Assembly (NCBI GenBank): GCA_016218155.1
Contig: JACREQ010000066.1
Coordinates: 1 to 35,723, forward strand
Direction of reading: 5' to 3'
Source of the DNA: Bacteroidia bacterium
GTDB lineage: Bacteria; Bacteroidota; Bacteroidia; Bacteroidales; GWA2-32-17
DNA: 35,723 nt
Part shown: positions 16,009 to 24,134 of the stretch, piece after piece
How the letters are laid out: each line of letters starts with the position of its first letter
Numbering within the stretch: the stretch's first letter is position 1
Made by a program: the position numbers and the translations under genes
Notes under the pieces: model-generated
Seen by the model: the letters and a program-made list of their open reading frames with translations, nothing else
Told to the model about the DNA's origin: nothing
Databases searched by the model: none

Positions 16009-17084
16009 AAAAAGCCGTAATAAAAAAACCTGTAAAGAAAAAAAAAAGTTCAGTAAGAGAATGGCTTAAAGCAATTTTCATTGCTGTTTTATTTCTTATT
16101 GTTATTAGAATTTTCGCATTTCAATCTTTTGTTGTTAGCGATTCTAAAATGGAATCAACTTTATTTCCTGGCGATTATGTAGTAATTAACAAACTCGGAT
16201 ATGGATCTCGCTTACCTATTACATTATTAAGCTTTCCATTTGTTGGAAGCACATTTTCTTTTAGTGACTCAAAAGCCTATTCTGAGTTAATACAATTACC
16301 TTATTTCAGATTTCCCGGTTTTTCAGATATTTCAAGAAATGATATTGTATTTTTTAATTATCCACTTGAAAAAAATATTCCTATAGATAAAAGAACGCAA
16401 ATATTAAAACGCTGTGTTGCTTTACCTGGAGATACTCTAGCAATTGTAGATAAAAAAGTTTTCGTTAACAGAATTTGCATTAATGATGCTACAGATTGTA
16501 ATTACAGATACAGAGTTGTTTCAAATAACATCCTACCTAATAGTTTTTTTGAAAAATATAAAATAAATGAAGGTGGCTTAATATCTGAAGATAATATTTA
16601 CAATTTTTTTATTACTAGAGCTACCTCAGACTCAATAGTTAATGATTCTAACATTAAACAAATTAATTTAATTAAATTAAGAAAAGGCGATTCAAATAAT
16701 CCTTATTTTCCGCAAAGTGAAAATATTAAATGGAGTTTAGATTATTTTGGACCAATTACAATACCTGAGAAGGGGAAAAAAGTAACATTAAATTATGAAA
16801 ACATTGAACTTTACAGAGCTGTTATTGATGATTATGAAAACAATAATATCTTTATAAAAAATAAAAAAATATTTATTAATAATATTGAGACTTCTGAATA
16901 TATTTTTAAGATGGATTATTATTTTATGCTTGATGACAACCGTGATAATGGTAAGGACAGCAGGTACTGGGGTTTTGTCCCTGAAAACCATATTATAGGA
17001 AAAGCTGGTTTTATTTGGTTCTCTATAAGCAAATCTAAAAACTCATCAGAAATTATGTGGAGTAGGTTATTTAAAACATTTTAA
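16005..17084 (+). CDS. Signal peptidase I paralogue lacking the catalytic serine
   Basis: This 359-residue tandem paralogue of the preceding lepB has one N-terminal membrane helix (about 20-40) and the same domain order. The start at 16005 (ATGA overlap with lepB) is preferred over an in-frame ATG 10 codons upstream inside lepB. In the Ser box it reads VVSDSKMESTLFPGDYVV, so Lys48 stands where the nucleophilic Ser precedes Met in LepB; a Ser (47) is displaced by one. The Lys box is kept (ILKRCVALPGD, Lys135). The last box is MLDDNRDNGKDSRYWG, with the Gly of GDNR changed to Asp and the Ser after RDN changed to Gly. It is probably a non-catalytic partner or regulator of LepB. An altered mechanism using Ser47 cannot be excluded. 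Confidence 0.88.
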   Translation: MKKAVIKKPVKKKKSSVREWLKAIFIAVLFLIVIRIFAFQSFVVSDSKMESTLFPGDYVVINKLGYGSRLPITLLSFPFVGSTFSFSDSKAYSELIQLPYFRFPGFSDISRNDIVFFNYPLEKNIPIDKRTQILKRCVALPGDTLAIVDKKVFVNRICINDATDCNYRYRVVSNNILPNSFFEKYKINEGGLISEDNIYNFFITRATSDSIVNDSNIKQINLIKLRKGDSNNPYFPQSENIKWSLDYFGPITIPEKGKKVTLNYENIELYRAVIDDYENNNIFIKNKKIFINNIETSEYIFKMDYYFMLDDNRDNGKDSRYWGFVPENHIIGKAGFIWFSISKSKNSSEIMWSRLFKTF

Positions 17085-17085
17085 C

Positions 17086-17850
17086 ATGAGAAGATTTATT
17101 AAATTTATTGTAAGAAATATACCGAGAATATACTTAATTAGACTGAGTGGTATTTTTAGTTTTTTTATTTCTTTCTTTTATAAAGGAAATAAAGTTGAAT
17201 GCCCGATATGTAATGGTAAATTCAGAAAATTTCTGCCTTATGGAAACAAGGGTGCAGATAACAGACTATGTCCAAAATGCTTATCATTAGAAAGACATCG
17301 ATTACTTTGGCTTTATTTTAAAAATAAAACTGATTTTTTTACAGCAAATCTAAATGTACTTCACGTTGCACCTGAGCAATCCTTCATCAAAAGGTTCAGA
17401 AAATTGCCAAACTTAAAATATACTACTGCAGATATTGAATCTCCTTTAGCAGATGTAAAAATGGATATTAAAAATATTCCTTTTGACGAAAATACCTTTG
17501 ATGTATTAATATGCAATCATGTAATGGAACATATTGATGATGAACAAAAAGCCTTAAAGGAGATTTTAAGAGTATTAAAAACTGGTGGATGGGCTATTTT
17601 ACAAGTTCCTATTAACTTAAACCTAGAAACAACTTATGAGGATCCAAGTATTACCAGTCCTAAGGAACGCGAAAAACATTTCGGACAATACGATCATGTT
17701 CGTTTTCATGGAAAAGATTACCCAAATCGTTTAGAAAAAGCAGGTTTTAAAGTAGTAAATGAAACTTATGTTAAAGAGTTTGATTCTAAAACTATTGCCA
17801 GATACAGACTACCTGAGGACGAAATAATTTATTTATCAATTAAACCTTAA
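17086..17850 (+). CDS. SAM-dependent methyltransferase with N-terminal zinc ribbon
   Basis: This 254-residue protein combines a probable zinc-binding CxxC...CxxC module (C39, C42, C62, C65, in VECPICNGKF and RLCPKC) with a class I methyltransferase domain. Motifs are VLHVAPEQSF (91-100, in place of the usual Gly-rich motif I), MDIKNIPFDENTFDVLICNHVMEHI and the post-motif EILRVLKTGGWAILQVP, all typical of the Methyltransf_11 type. The N-terminal 35 residues are basic and hydrophobic. The substrate is unknown. It begins 1 nt after the signal peptidase paralogue and 3 nt before wbqC, so it is certainly in the operon. A role in envelope glycan or polysaccharide modification is only suggested by wbqC. 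Confidence 0.88.
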   Translation: MRRFIKFIVRNIPRIYLIRLSGIFSFFISFFYKGNKVECPICNGKFRKFLPYGNKGADNRLCPKCLSLERHRLLWLYFKNKTDFFTANLNVLHVAPEQSFIKRFRKLPNLKYTTADIESPLADVKMDIKNIPFDENTFDVLICNHVMEHIDDEQKALKEILRVLKTGGWAILQVPINLNLETTYEDPSITSPKEREKHFGQYDHVRFHGKDYPNRLEKAGFKVVNETYVKEFDSKTIARYRLPEDEIIYLSIKP

Positions 17851-17853
17851 TAA

Positions 17854-18495
17854 ATGGCATACGATGTTATATTAACAACTGCCTACTTCCCTCCTATTCA
17901 ATATTTCGCAGAAATTATTAATTCCGATAAAGTGTTTATCGAAACTAATGAAAATTATTCCCGTCAAAGCTATAGAAACAGATGTAACATACTTTCATGC
18001 AATGGAATACTGCCTTTAACAATTCCAATAGTCAGAAATAACAACGAGAATAACAATATATGTAATATTAAAATAGATTATTCAACTAACTGGCAACGAC
18101 TACATTTAAATGCAATAGTTTCTGCTTATGGAAAATCACCTTTTTTTTCATATTATTCAGATAAACTTTTAGATACAATAAAACAAAATAAAGAACTTCT
18201 AATTGATTTAAACAGTAACATTTTAAAAGTAATTCTTGAAATCTTAAAAGTAAAAAAAGAAATAAAAAATACTGATCACTTTGTTAAAGAATACTCAGAT
18301 GATATTATAGATTTAAGATATTCGATTCACCCTAAAGTAATAATTAAGAGTAACTCTGAATTTTATAACAAAGAGTATATACAAACATTTTGCGATAGAT
18401 TTAAGTTTATACCAAACCTAAGTATTCTTGACCTTATTTTTAATTTAGGGCCTGAGAGTTTAAACTTTTTAACAATAAAAAAGCCGTCAAATTAA
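17854..18495 (+). CDS. WbqC-family protein
   Basis: This 213-residue protein belongs to the WbqC-like family, found in O-antigen and other polysaccharide loci, with no firmly established activity. The typical beginning, TTAYFPPIQYFAEI followed by ENYSRQSYRNRCNIL and GILPLTIPI, is present, and WQRLHLNAIVSAYGKSPFF matches the second conserved block of the family. Length and start are normal. It is the last gene of the dapB-lepB group, and its 3' end (codons for KPSN and the stop) forms the left arm of a terminator hairpin. Confidence 0.9.
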   Translation: MAYDVILTTAYFPPIQYFAEIINSDKVFIETNENYSRQSYRNRCNILSCNGILPLTIPIVRNNNENNNICNIKIDYSTNWQRLHLNAIVSAYGKSPFFSYYSDKLLDTIKQNKELLIDLNSNILKVILEILKVKKEIKNTDHFVKEYSDDIIDLRYSIHPKVIIKSNSEFYNKEYIQTFCDRFKFIPNLSILDLIFNLGPESLNFLTIKKPSN

Positions 18496-18508
18496 AATTT
18501 GACGGCTT
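18481..18508. terminator. Bidirectional terminator between wbqC and the OmpP1-like gene
   Basis: AAGCCGTCAAATT/AATTTGACGGCTT is a perfect 13-bp inverted repeat with an AA centre. The T-run is good on the minus strand (TTTTTTATTG), so it mainly terminates the outer-membrane gene. On the plus strand it overlaps the wbqC stop codon and the tail is weak (CATTTC). Confidence 0.85.
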
Positions 18509-18528
18509 CATTTCACAATAAATAAACA

Positions 18529-19980
18529 TTAGAATTTAAAACCAAAAGTAGCCATTACCCCAACATTAGTATTTTTAATATTTGCTGGAGGTACAGAAAC
18601 TATCGACTGATCATATAAAAAATATTTTTCCTCACCTTGTAAATATGTAAATGCCATATCAAAATAAAAATCATCATTTCTAATTCCAAAACCGGCATTA
18701 TATGAAGAATGTATAGCATTTTCGTTTATCTGACCAGATCTATAAGGGCTTCCGTATAAACAATATCCACCACGTAAACTAAAAGGACCATTCTTGAATT
18801 CTGCACCAACCTTTATATTACCCGTTGCTGTATATGCATTTTCAATAGTATTATTTTCAGTATTAAAAGGATAATCATCAGCTCTTAAACGTGCTGTTGT
18901 ATAATCAATATACTCATATTCTACGCCTATAATAGCAAACTTACTAATAACAAATCCTAAACTACCAATTGCACGAAATGGAGTTGTAAGTTCATAATCA
19001 TAAGTTCCCTGAGTTGAATTAACTTTTTCTCCTGTTCCATGCAATGTATCTGAAAAAGATGATTGAATAGAGCTATTATATTCATCATGCATATTAAAGA
19101 AAGTTGGTGAATGAATTGCTCCACCAATTCTAATCCAGTCAGCAGGACGATAAATTAACCCAAACTTAAAATTAAATCCAGCTCCTGTTGTTTTAAGATC
19201 ATTCTGAAAATCGAACTTATTGAAAGAAGGAATTGAATCATGTGGATCAGTTTCTGAATAAAAACTATTTTCAACGTATCTAATTGTTTGTATTCCTAGT
19301 GTTCCACCCATATATAGCTTGTTGCTATAATTACCAGCTAACGATATAACATACTCACCCATACCACCTTTAGTATTAATGTCTTTTCTTTGAATTTCAC
19401 CATACCTAGGTAATGCTGACTTATATGTTGTTGCACCAGGAGTAGTTGGGTCAATCAGATAAGCATCCCATGCAAGACCTTCATTAAAATAATTCATGGT
19501 TTCTGAATCTTTATCTTTTGCTAGTGCAGCAAAATAATCGGTCATTGAACTGGAATTATTTTGTCCTTCAATTTTGACAAAATGATTAAAATCTGCTAAT
19601 CTGTTATATCCAACAGCAAAGCTTGTTGTTACCCATCCCTCTTCTCGTCCGCTTACATGTGTTGCAACAAAACCTACATTTGCAAAATTCATTCTGAATT
19701 TATAATCATCTAATGCAATATCTGTATATTTTGTAGAGCTTGAATTATATGAAAATTGAGGAGTAAACATAAATTCAGATGACCTATAAATACCAAGACC
19801 GGCAGGGTTTGTACTAAGACTAGAGAAATCTCCTCCAAGTGCACCAAAAGCTCCTCCCATTGCATTATATCTTGCCGTTCCACTATTGAAATTCTGGCTA
19901 TATCTTAAAGCGTCTACTTCATTTTGTGCTGCACAAAAGATTGGTAACAACGCGCCGATTATTAAAACTAACTTTTTCAT
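18529..19980 (-). CDS. OmpP1/FadL-like outer membrane barrel protein
   Basis: This is a 483-residue exported beta-barrel protein. A signal peptide (about 1-18, ending FCAAQ) is followed by the Bacteroidota OmpP1-type block GTARYNAMGGAFGALGGDF and LSTNPAGLGIYRSSEF. That segment corresponds to the hatch region of FadL/TodX hydrophobic-compound channels. The rest alternates short polar and aromatic segments as expected for membrane strands, and the protein ends in Phe (TFGFKF), as outer-membrane proteins do. The transported compound is unknown; hydrophobic molecules are likely from the family. It starts 29 nt after the low-complexity lipoprotein on the same strand and is probably co-transcribed with it. 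Confidence 0.88.
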   Translation of the reverse strand: MKKLVLIIGALLPIFCAAQNEVDALRYSQNFNSGTARYNAMGGAFGALGGDFSSLSTNPAGLGIYRSSEFMFTPQFSYNSSSTKYTDIALDDYKFRMNFANVGFVATHVSGREEGWVTTSFAVGYNRLADFNHFVKIEGQNNSSSMTDYFAALAKDKDSETMNYFNEGLAWDAYLIDPTTPGATTYKSALPRYGEIQRKDINTKGGMGEYVISLAGNYSNKLYMGGTLGIQTIRYVENSFYSETDPHDSIPSFNKFDFQNDLKTTGAGFNFKFGLIYRPADWIRIGGAIHSPTFFNMHDEYNSSIQSSFSDTLHGTGEKVNSTQGTYDYELTTPFRAIGSLGFVISKFAIIGVEYEYIDYTTARLRADDYPFNTENNTIENAYTATGNIKVGAEFKNGPFSLRGGYCLYGSPYRSGQINENAIHSSYNAGFGIRNDDFYFDMAFTYLQGEEKYFLYDQSIVSVPPANIKNTNVGVMATFGFKF

Positions 19981-20009
19981 AACTTTAATTTTTATATAAG
20001 TTAATAATA

Positions 20010-21776
20010 TTATCTACGATGTCCACCTGAAGAGCTACCTGACGATGAACCACCTGAACGACTTCCACCTGAAGAACTACCAGATGAACTACCTGAAGAT
20101 CTGCTTCCACCAAAAGATGAAGATCCACTACTATTGTTATTGTGTGACGGAGCAGAATATGAGTTATTTGATTTTGGAGCTGAATAATTATTTGAAGGTG
20201 AACTATAAGTTGAGTTTGATGGTTTAGAATAATTATAAGTATTTCCGGAATTTACTGGTTTACTGTCATTATTATTTTTACTTGGTGCCGAATAAGTATT
20301 ATTAACAGGTTTATTAGTTCTGCCACCGTTATTATTATTATTGTAACCACCATTATTTACCGGTTTATTATACTCAATTGTATTACCATTTGATCCAGAA
20401 TTATCAATCTTTTGAGGTTTTGACCAGTTATTTCTACTATTATTATCAGGATTTACATTGTTATTTCCTGAGTTGTTTGTTGGATTTGAATAAGGATTCT
20501 TTGTAGGTGCCACTTCAATAGAACCATTATTTGGTTTTCTAACAGGATCAACATTCTGATTATTGTTAGGATTTTTATTAAAATTAGGGTTAACATTATC
20601 AATATTAGTTGGACTAACATTATTTCCACTATTATTTTCTATTGGTTTCTTACCGTTATTAATAGTAGAATTATTAGAATTTGAAACATTATTATTATTC
20701 AACTCTGGGAATCTATTGTTATTTGATGGATTCTTTGAGTTATCAGGATTTTTAACATTTATAGCTCCATTATTTGAATTATTAATAACGTTAGGATTAA
20801 CATTATTTGTAGAATTTGGATTCTTTGTAGCATTTGCCTGATTAATTGTTCCATTATTTGAATTATGTATAACATTAGGGTTAACATTATTATTGGAGCT
20901 ATTTGCATTTAAATGCGGATTATTTGTAGTGTTAATTGCAGGAAGTTTATTCTCAACATCTTTTTTATAGTCATTAACAAATGAACCATAATTTCCTCTT
21001 GTACCACTTGAAGATCCACCATCTCTATGTCCGTAAGTTGTTAAAGACTGATCATAACTATTGTAATAATAATTATCTGCGTATCCATCATTATATCCAT
21101 CCCAGTATCCATCATTATATCCATGATTATATCCACCCCAGTATCCATGATGACCGTAACCATGTCCGTAACCCCAATATGGATTATATCCGTAACCGTG
21201 TCCGTAACCATATCCGTAACCCCAGAAAGGATCATATCCATAACCATAACTCCAAGGTGAATACATTGAACAATATGAAGGCCACCAGTGATATCCTAAA
21301 TAAATACTTACACCCCAATCCCATGGATCATAAGTATACCAATAAGAATTTGTATAATAGCCATTATAATATCCATAACCTAGGTAAGGCTCATGAAACC
21401 TACGAATTCTAGTTGAATATGAATAATCATAATAATCATCAGAATTAAAATCTTCATAATAATTATTTGTCACATAAGTATTTCCATTTGCATCTGTATA
21501 CTGATCTGAATTTGAATAATTATATGATTTTTCATTTGAAGTTCCATCAGAACTTACATTTGAAGATTCATTATTACCAGAATTGCTGTAATCTGTATAT
21601 TCTGAAGTTGGCTCAGCCTGATTAGCAGGCTCGCTAACAACATTTTCAGTTACTGTTGCAGGTTTATTTTTTGACGAATAATAAATATCGTCATAACTGG
21701 CACTTGTATGTTTTGTGGTAGTACAAGCTCCCACTAAGAGTGCCAATAAAGCCGGGATAAAAAGTTTTGTTTTCAT
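20010..21776 (-). CDS. Low-complexity Tyr/Gly/His- and Asn/Ser-rich lipoprotein
   Basis: This 588-residue lipoprotein has signal MKTKLFIPALLALLVGAC with lipidated Cys18, then a DDIYYSSKN motif near residue 28. About residues 120-250 are aromatic repeats (GYGYGYGHGY, YWGYGHGYGHH, GYNDGYWDGYNDGY). About residues 270-540 are an Asn/Pro-rich stretch with imperfect copies of NVNPNVIxNSNNGxI. The tail is Ser/Gly-rich and ends GGHRR. It resembles the proteins often labelled vitellogenin-like in Bacteroidota. Such composition suggests a flexible surface or matrix protein, not an enzyme. It is preceded by a perfect AGGAGG with 8-nt spacing and followed by the OmpP1-like gene. I do not assign a function. 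Confidence 0.85.
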   Translation of the reverse strand: MKTKLFIPALLALLVGACTTTKHTSASYDDIYYSSKNKPATVTENVVSEPANQAEPTSEYTDYSNSGNNESSNVSSDGTSNEKSYNYSNSDQYTDANGNTYVTNNYYEDFNSDDYYDYSYSTRIRRFHEPYLGYGYYNGYYTNSYWYTYDPWDWGVSIYLGYHWWPSYCSMYSPWSYGYGYDPFWGYGYGYGHGYGYNPYWGYGHGYGHHGYWGGYNHGYNDGYWDGYNDGYADNYYYNSYDQSLTTYGHRDGGSSSGTRGNYGSFVNDYKKDVENKLPAINTTNNPHLNANSSNNNVNPNVIHNSNNGTINQANATKNPNSTNNVNPNVINNSNNGAINVKNPDNSKNPSNNNRFPELNNNNVSNSNNSTINNGKKPIENNSGNNVSPTNIDNVNPNFNKNPNNNQNVDPVRKPNNGSIEVAPTKNPYSNPTNNSGNNNVNPDNNSRNNWSKPQKIDNSGSNGNTIEYNKPVNNGGYNNNNNGGRTNKPVNNTYSAPSKNNNDSKPVNSGNTYNYSKPSNSTYSSPSNNYSAPKSNNSYSAPSHNNNSSGSSSFGGSRSSGSSSGSSSGGSRSGGSSSGSSSGGHRR

Positions 21777-21784
21777 GGTACTTA

Positions 21785-21790
21785 CCTCCT
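21785..21790 (-). promoter_or_regulatory. Strong Shine-Dalgarno of the low-complexity lipoprotein gene
   Basis: CCTCCT on the plus strand reads AGGAGG on the minus strand, followed by 8 nt (TAAGTACC) and the ATG at 21776. Apart from infC, no other gene here has such a site, so this one is notable. Confidence 0.75.
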
Positions 21791-21883
21791 GATTTGTTTT
21801 TTTATTGTAAAATTAGTAAAAAATTACGTTTTTTGTAAAGTTTTTCAGTTCAATTTCAAATACCGTACCAAAACAATAAAATA

Positions 21884-23356
21884 ATGGCAAAAGTACTTAC
21901 AACAAAAGAAGAGAATTATTCACAATGGTATAACGATATTGTAAATAAAGCAGATCTTGCAGAAAATTCATCGGTTAGAGGATGTATGGTTATTAAACCT
22001 TATGGTTATGCAATTTGGGAAAATATGCAACATATACTTGACGGGATGTTTAAAAAAACCGGACATTCAAATGCTTACTTTCCACTTTTTATACCAAAAT
22101 CTTTTTTTAGTAAAGAAGCCAGTCATGTTGAGGGTTTTGCTAAAGAATGTGCAGTAGTTACTCATTACAGATTAAAAAATTCGCCTGATGGTAAGGGTGT
22201 TATAGTTGATGAAACTGCAAAACTTGAAGAAGAATTAATTGTACGCCCAACTTCGGAGACAATAATCTGGAATACTTATAAAAACTGGATTCAATCCTAT
22301 CGTGATTTACCAATTTTAGTCAACCAATGGGCAAATGTTGTTAGATGGGAAATGCGAACAAGATTATTTTTAAGAACTGCTGAGTTTTTATGGCAAGAAG
22401 GTCATACTGCACATGCTACAAGTGAAGATGCAATTGAAGAAACAAAAAAAATGATAAATGTTTATTCTGATTTTGCAGAAAACTTTTTAGGAATTCCAGT
22501 AATTATAGGCACAAAATCTGATTCTGAAAGATTTGCAGGTGCTATTGATACTTATTGCATTGAGGCACTTATGCAGGACGGGAAAGCACTTCAGGCAGGA
22601 ACTTCGCATTTTCTAGGGCAGAATTTTGCTAAAGCTTTTGATGTTAAGTTTACTTCAAAAGAAGGTCAATTAGAATATGTTTGGGCTACTTCATGGGGTG
22701 TTTCGACAAGATTAATTGGTGCTTTAATTATGACACATAGTGATAACAACGGACTTGTTTTACCTCCTAAAATAGCTCCTATACAAGTTGTTATTGTTCC
22801 TATTTACAAAACAGAAGAAGAGCAGATAAAAGTAGTAAACAAAGGAAAAGAACTTAAAGAACAACTTGAAAATGCTGGACTGACTGTCAAGCTTGACGAT
22901 AGAGATACACATAAGCCTGGTTGGAAATTTGCCGAATACGAATTAAAAGGTATTCCTGTTAGAATAGCTATTGGTCCAAGAGATATTGACAATGGAACAA
23001 TTGAAATTGCCAGACGTGACACCTTAGAAAAGTCTTCAGTTTCTTCTGAAAATATTTCTGAATATGTATTAAATCTATTGGACGAAATTCAAAAAAATAT
23101 ATTCAATAAAGCTAAGTTATTTAGAGAAAAAAGCACTCGTAAAATTGACAGTTACGATGAATTTAAAGTGGCAATAGAAAATGGAGGTTTTTTTGAAGCA
23201 CATTGGGACGGAACAGCAGAAACTGAGGCAAAAATAAAGGAAGAAACCAAAGCTACAATCAGATGTATTCCTTTAAATACTAGCAACGAAGAAGGTTTTT
23301 GCATGGTTACGGGCAAACCTTCAAAAAAGCGGGTACTTTTTGCAAGAGCGTATTAA
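21884..23356 (+). CDS. proS: Prolyl-tRNA synthetase (archaeal/eukaryotic-type, no editing insert)
   Basis: ProS charges tRNA-Pro. The 490-residue enzyme is of the short type without the bacterial editing insertion. Motifs are [19 protein letters not shown] (motif 1 region), [17 protein letters not shown], motif 2 [27 protein letters not shown], and [19 protein letters not shown] (motif 3 region). The anticodon-binding domain includes [21 protein letters not shown]. The C-terminal extension has Cys residues ([14 protein letters not shown]) and ends with the invariant-type Tyr (FARAY). It is divergent from the lipoprotein gene and may be co-transcribed with the unknown gene 60 nt downstream. 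Confidence 0.97.
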   Translation: MAKVLTTKEENYSQWYNDIVNKADLAENSSVRGCMVIKPYGYAIWENMQHILDGMFKKTGHSNAYFPLFIPKSFFSKEASHVEGFAKECAVVTHYRLKNSPDGKGVIVDETAKLEEELIVRPTSETIIWNTYKNWIQSYRDLPILVNQWANVVRWEMRTRLFLRTAEFLWQEGHTAHATSEDAIEETKKMINVYSDFAENFLGIPVIIGTKSDSERFAGAIDTYCIEALMQDGKALQAGTSHFLGQNFAKAFDVKFTSKEGQLEYVWATSWGVSTRLIGALIMTHSDNNGLVLPPKIAPIQVVIVPIYKTEEEQIKVVNKGKELKEQLENAGLTVKLDDRDTHKPGWKFAEYELKGIPVRIAIGPRDIDNGTIEIARRDTLEKSSVSSENISEYVLNLLDEIQKNIFNKAKLFREKSTRKIDSYDEFKVAIENGGFFEAHWDGTAETEAKIKEETKATIRCIPLNTSNEEGFCMVTGKPSKKRVLFARAY

Positions 23357-23416
23357 TATTTTTTTATATCTTTACCTCTTTACAATTCTTTAATAAAGAA
23401 ATATTATCACTTATTC

Positions 23417-24115
23417 ATGAATAAGAAAGAAGACAAAAAGGTAAAATCATTAATATTAACTACTTTAAAAGATAAAACTCTTGTTAAACAGCAAGTGCTT
23501 GAAAATACTGTTGCTGCTTTTTCCTTAGTAAAACAAACACTAAATGAAATTACTACTGAATATAATGAAGCTATAAAAAGCCAAAAACCCGGTTTCCAAA
23601 TTGAACATAATGATAAAGGGGGTTCAGATAGTGAACTAGTTTTTTCAACTGAAATGTTGATTTTTAACGTTCAACCAAATGTTTTTGAATTTGACAGAGG
23701 ACACTCAATTTGGACAACTTCATATCTTCAGGATAATCCACTAAATGCATTTGTTGGTGTAATAAATATTTATAATTTCTTATCTGATTCATTTAAGCTA
23801 AACAGATTTGAAGATTTAGGCTATTTAATTGCCAGAATATTTGTAAACCGCGAAATGCATTATTTTGTTGAAGGAAAAAGACAATTAGGTTTTTTATATA
23901 ATGATTTTGCAAATTCAAAAATAAATAAAATAGAATTAAAAAATATCATTGAATCAGCTATGCTATATTGTCTTGATTTTGAATCCTTAGTCCCAAATTA
24001 TGATGATGTAAGTATTGTTTCCGTTGAACAGATGAGAGATAAAATAACAAAATCTAAATCTCAAAACGGCAAAAGACTTGGATTTCAATTTTATGCCGAT
24101 GATGCAAATATTTAA
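23417..24115 (+). CDS. Conserved-looking protein of unknown function
   Basis: This is a 232-residue soluble protein without signal peptide or membrane segment. I do not recognise a named domain. It begins with a Lys-rich segment (MNKKEDKKVKS) and a probable helical region (LVKQQVLENTVAAFSLVKQTLNEITTEY). A more globular part follows: LIFNVQPNVFEFDRGHSIWTTSYLQD, NAFVGVINIYNFLSDSF, GYLIARIFVNREMHYFVEGKRQLGFLYNDF. The density of aromatic and charged residues and the ordinary codon use argue for a real, conserved gene. It is 60 nt after proS and 19 nt before the first M49-like gene, so it is probably cytosolic and co-transcribed with these. Confidence 0.8.
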   Translation: MNKKEDKKVKSLILTTLKDKTLVKQQVLENTVAAFSLVKQTLNEITTEYNEAIKSQKPGFQIEHNDKGGSDSELVFSTEMLIFNVQPNVFEFDRGHSIWTTSYLQDNPLNAFVGVINIYNFLSDSFKLNRFEDLGYLIARIFVNREMHYFVEGKRQLGFLYNDFANSKINKIELKNIIESAMLYCLDFESLVPNYDDVSIVSVEQMRDKITKSKSQNGKRLGFQFYADDANI

Positions 24116-24134
24116 AAAAATAAAACATAACAAT

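Noticed and set aside
20981-21412. Open frame on the plus strand rich in His and Asn
   Set aside because: It is the antisense shadow of the Tyr/Gly-repeat part of the lipoprotein gene. It has no independent start signals.
24078-24134. Longer N-terminus of the first M49-like protein
   Set aside because: It overlaps the preceding gene and would bury the lipoprotein signal peptide that begins at 24135.
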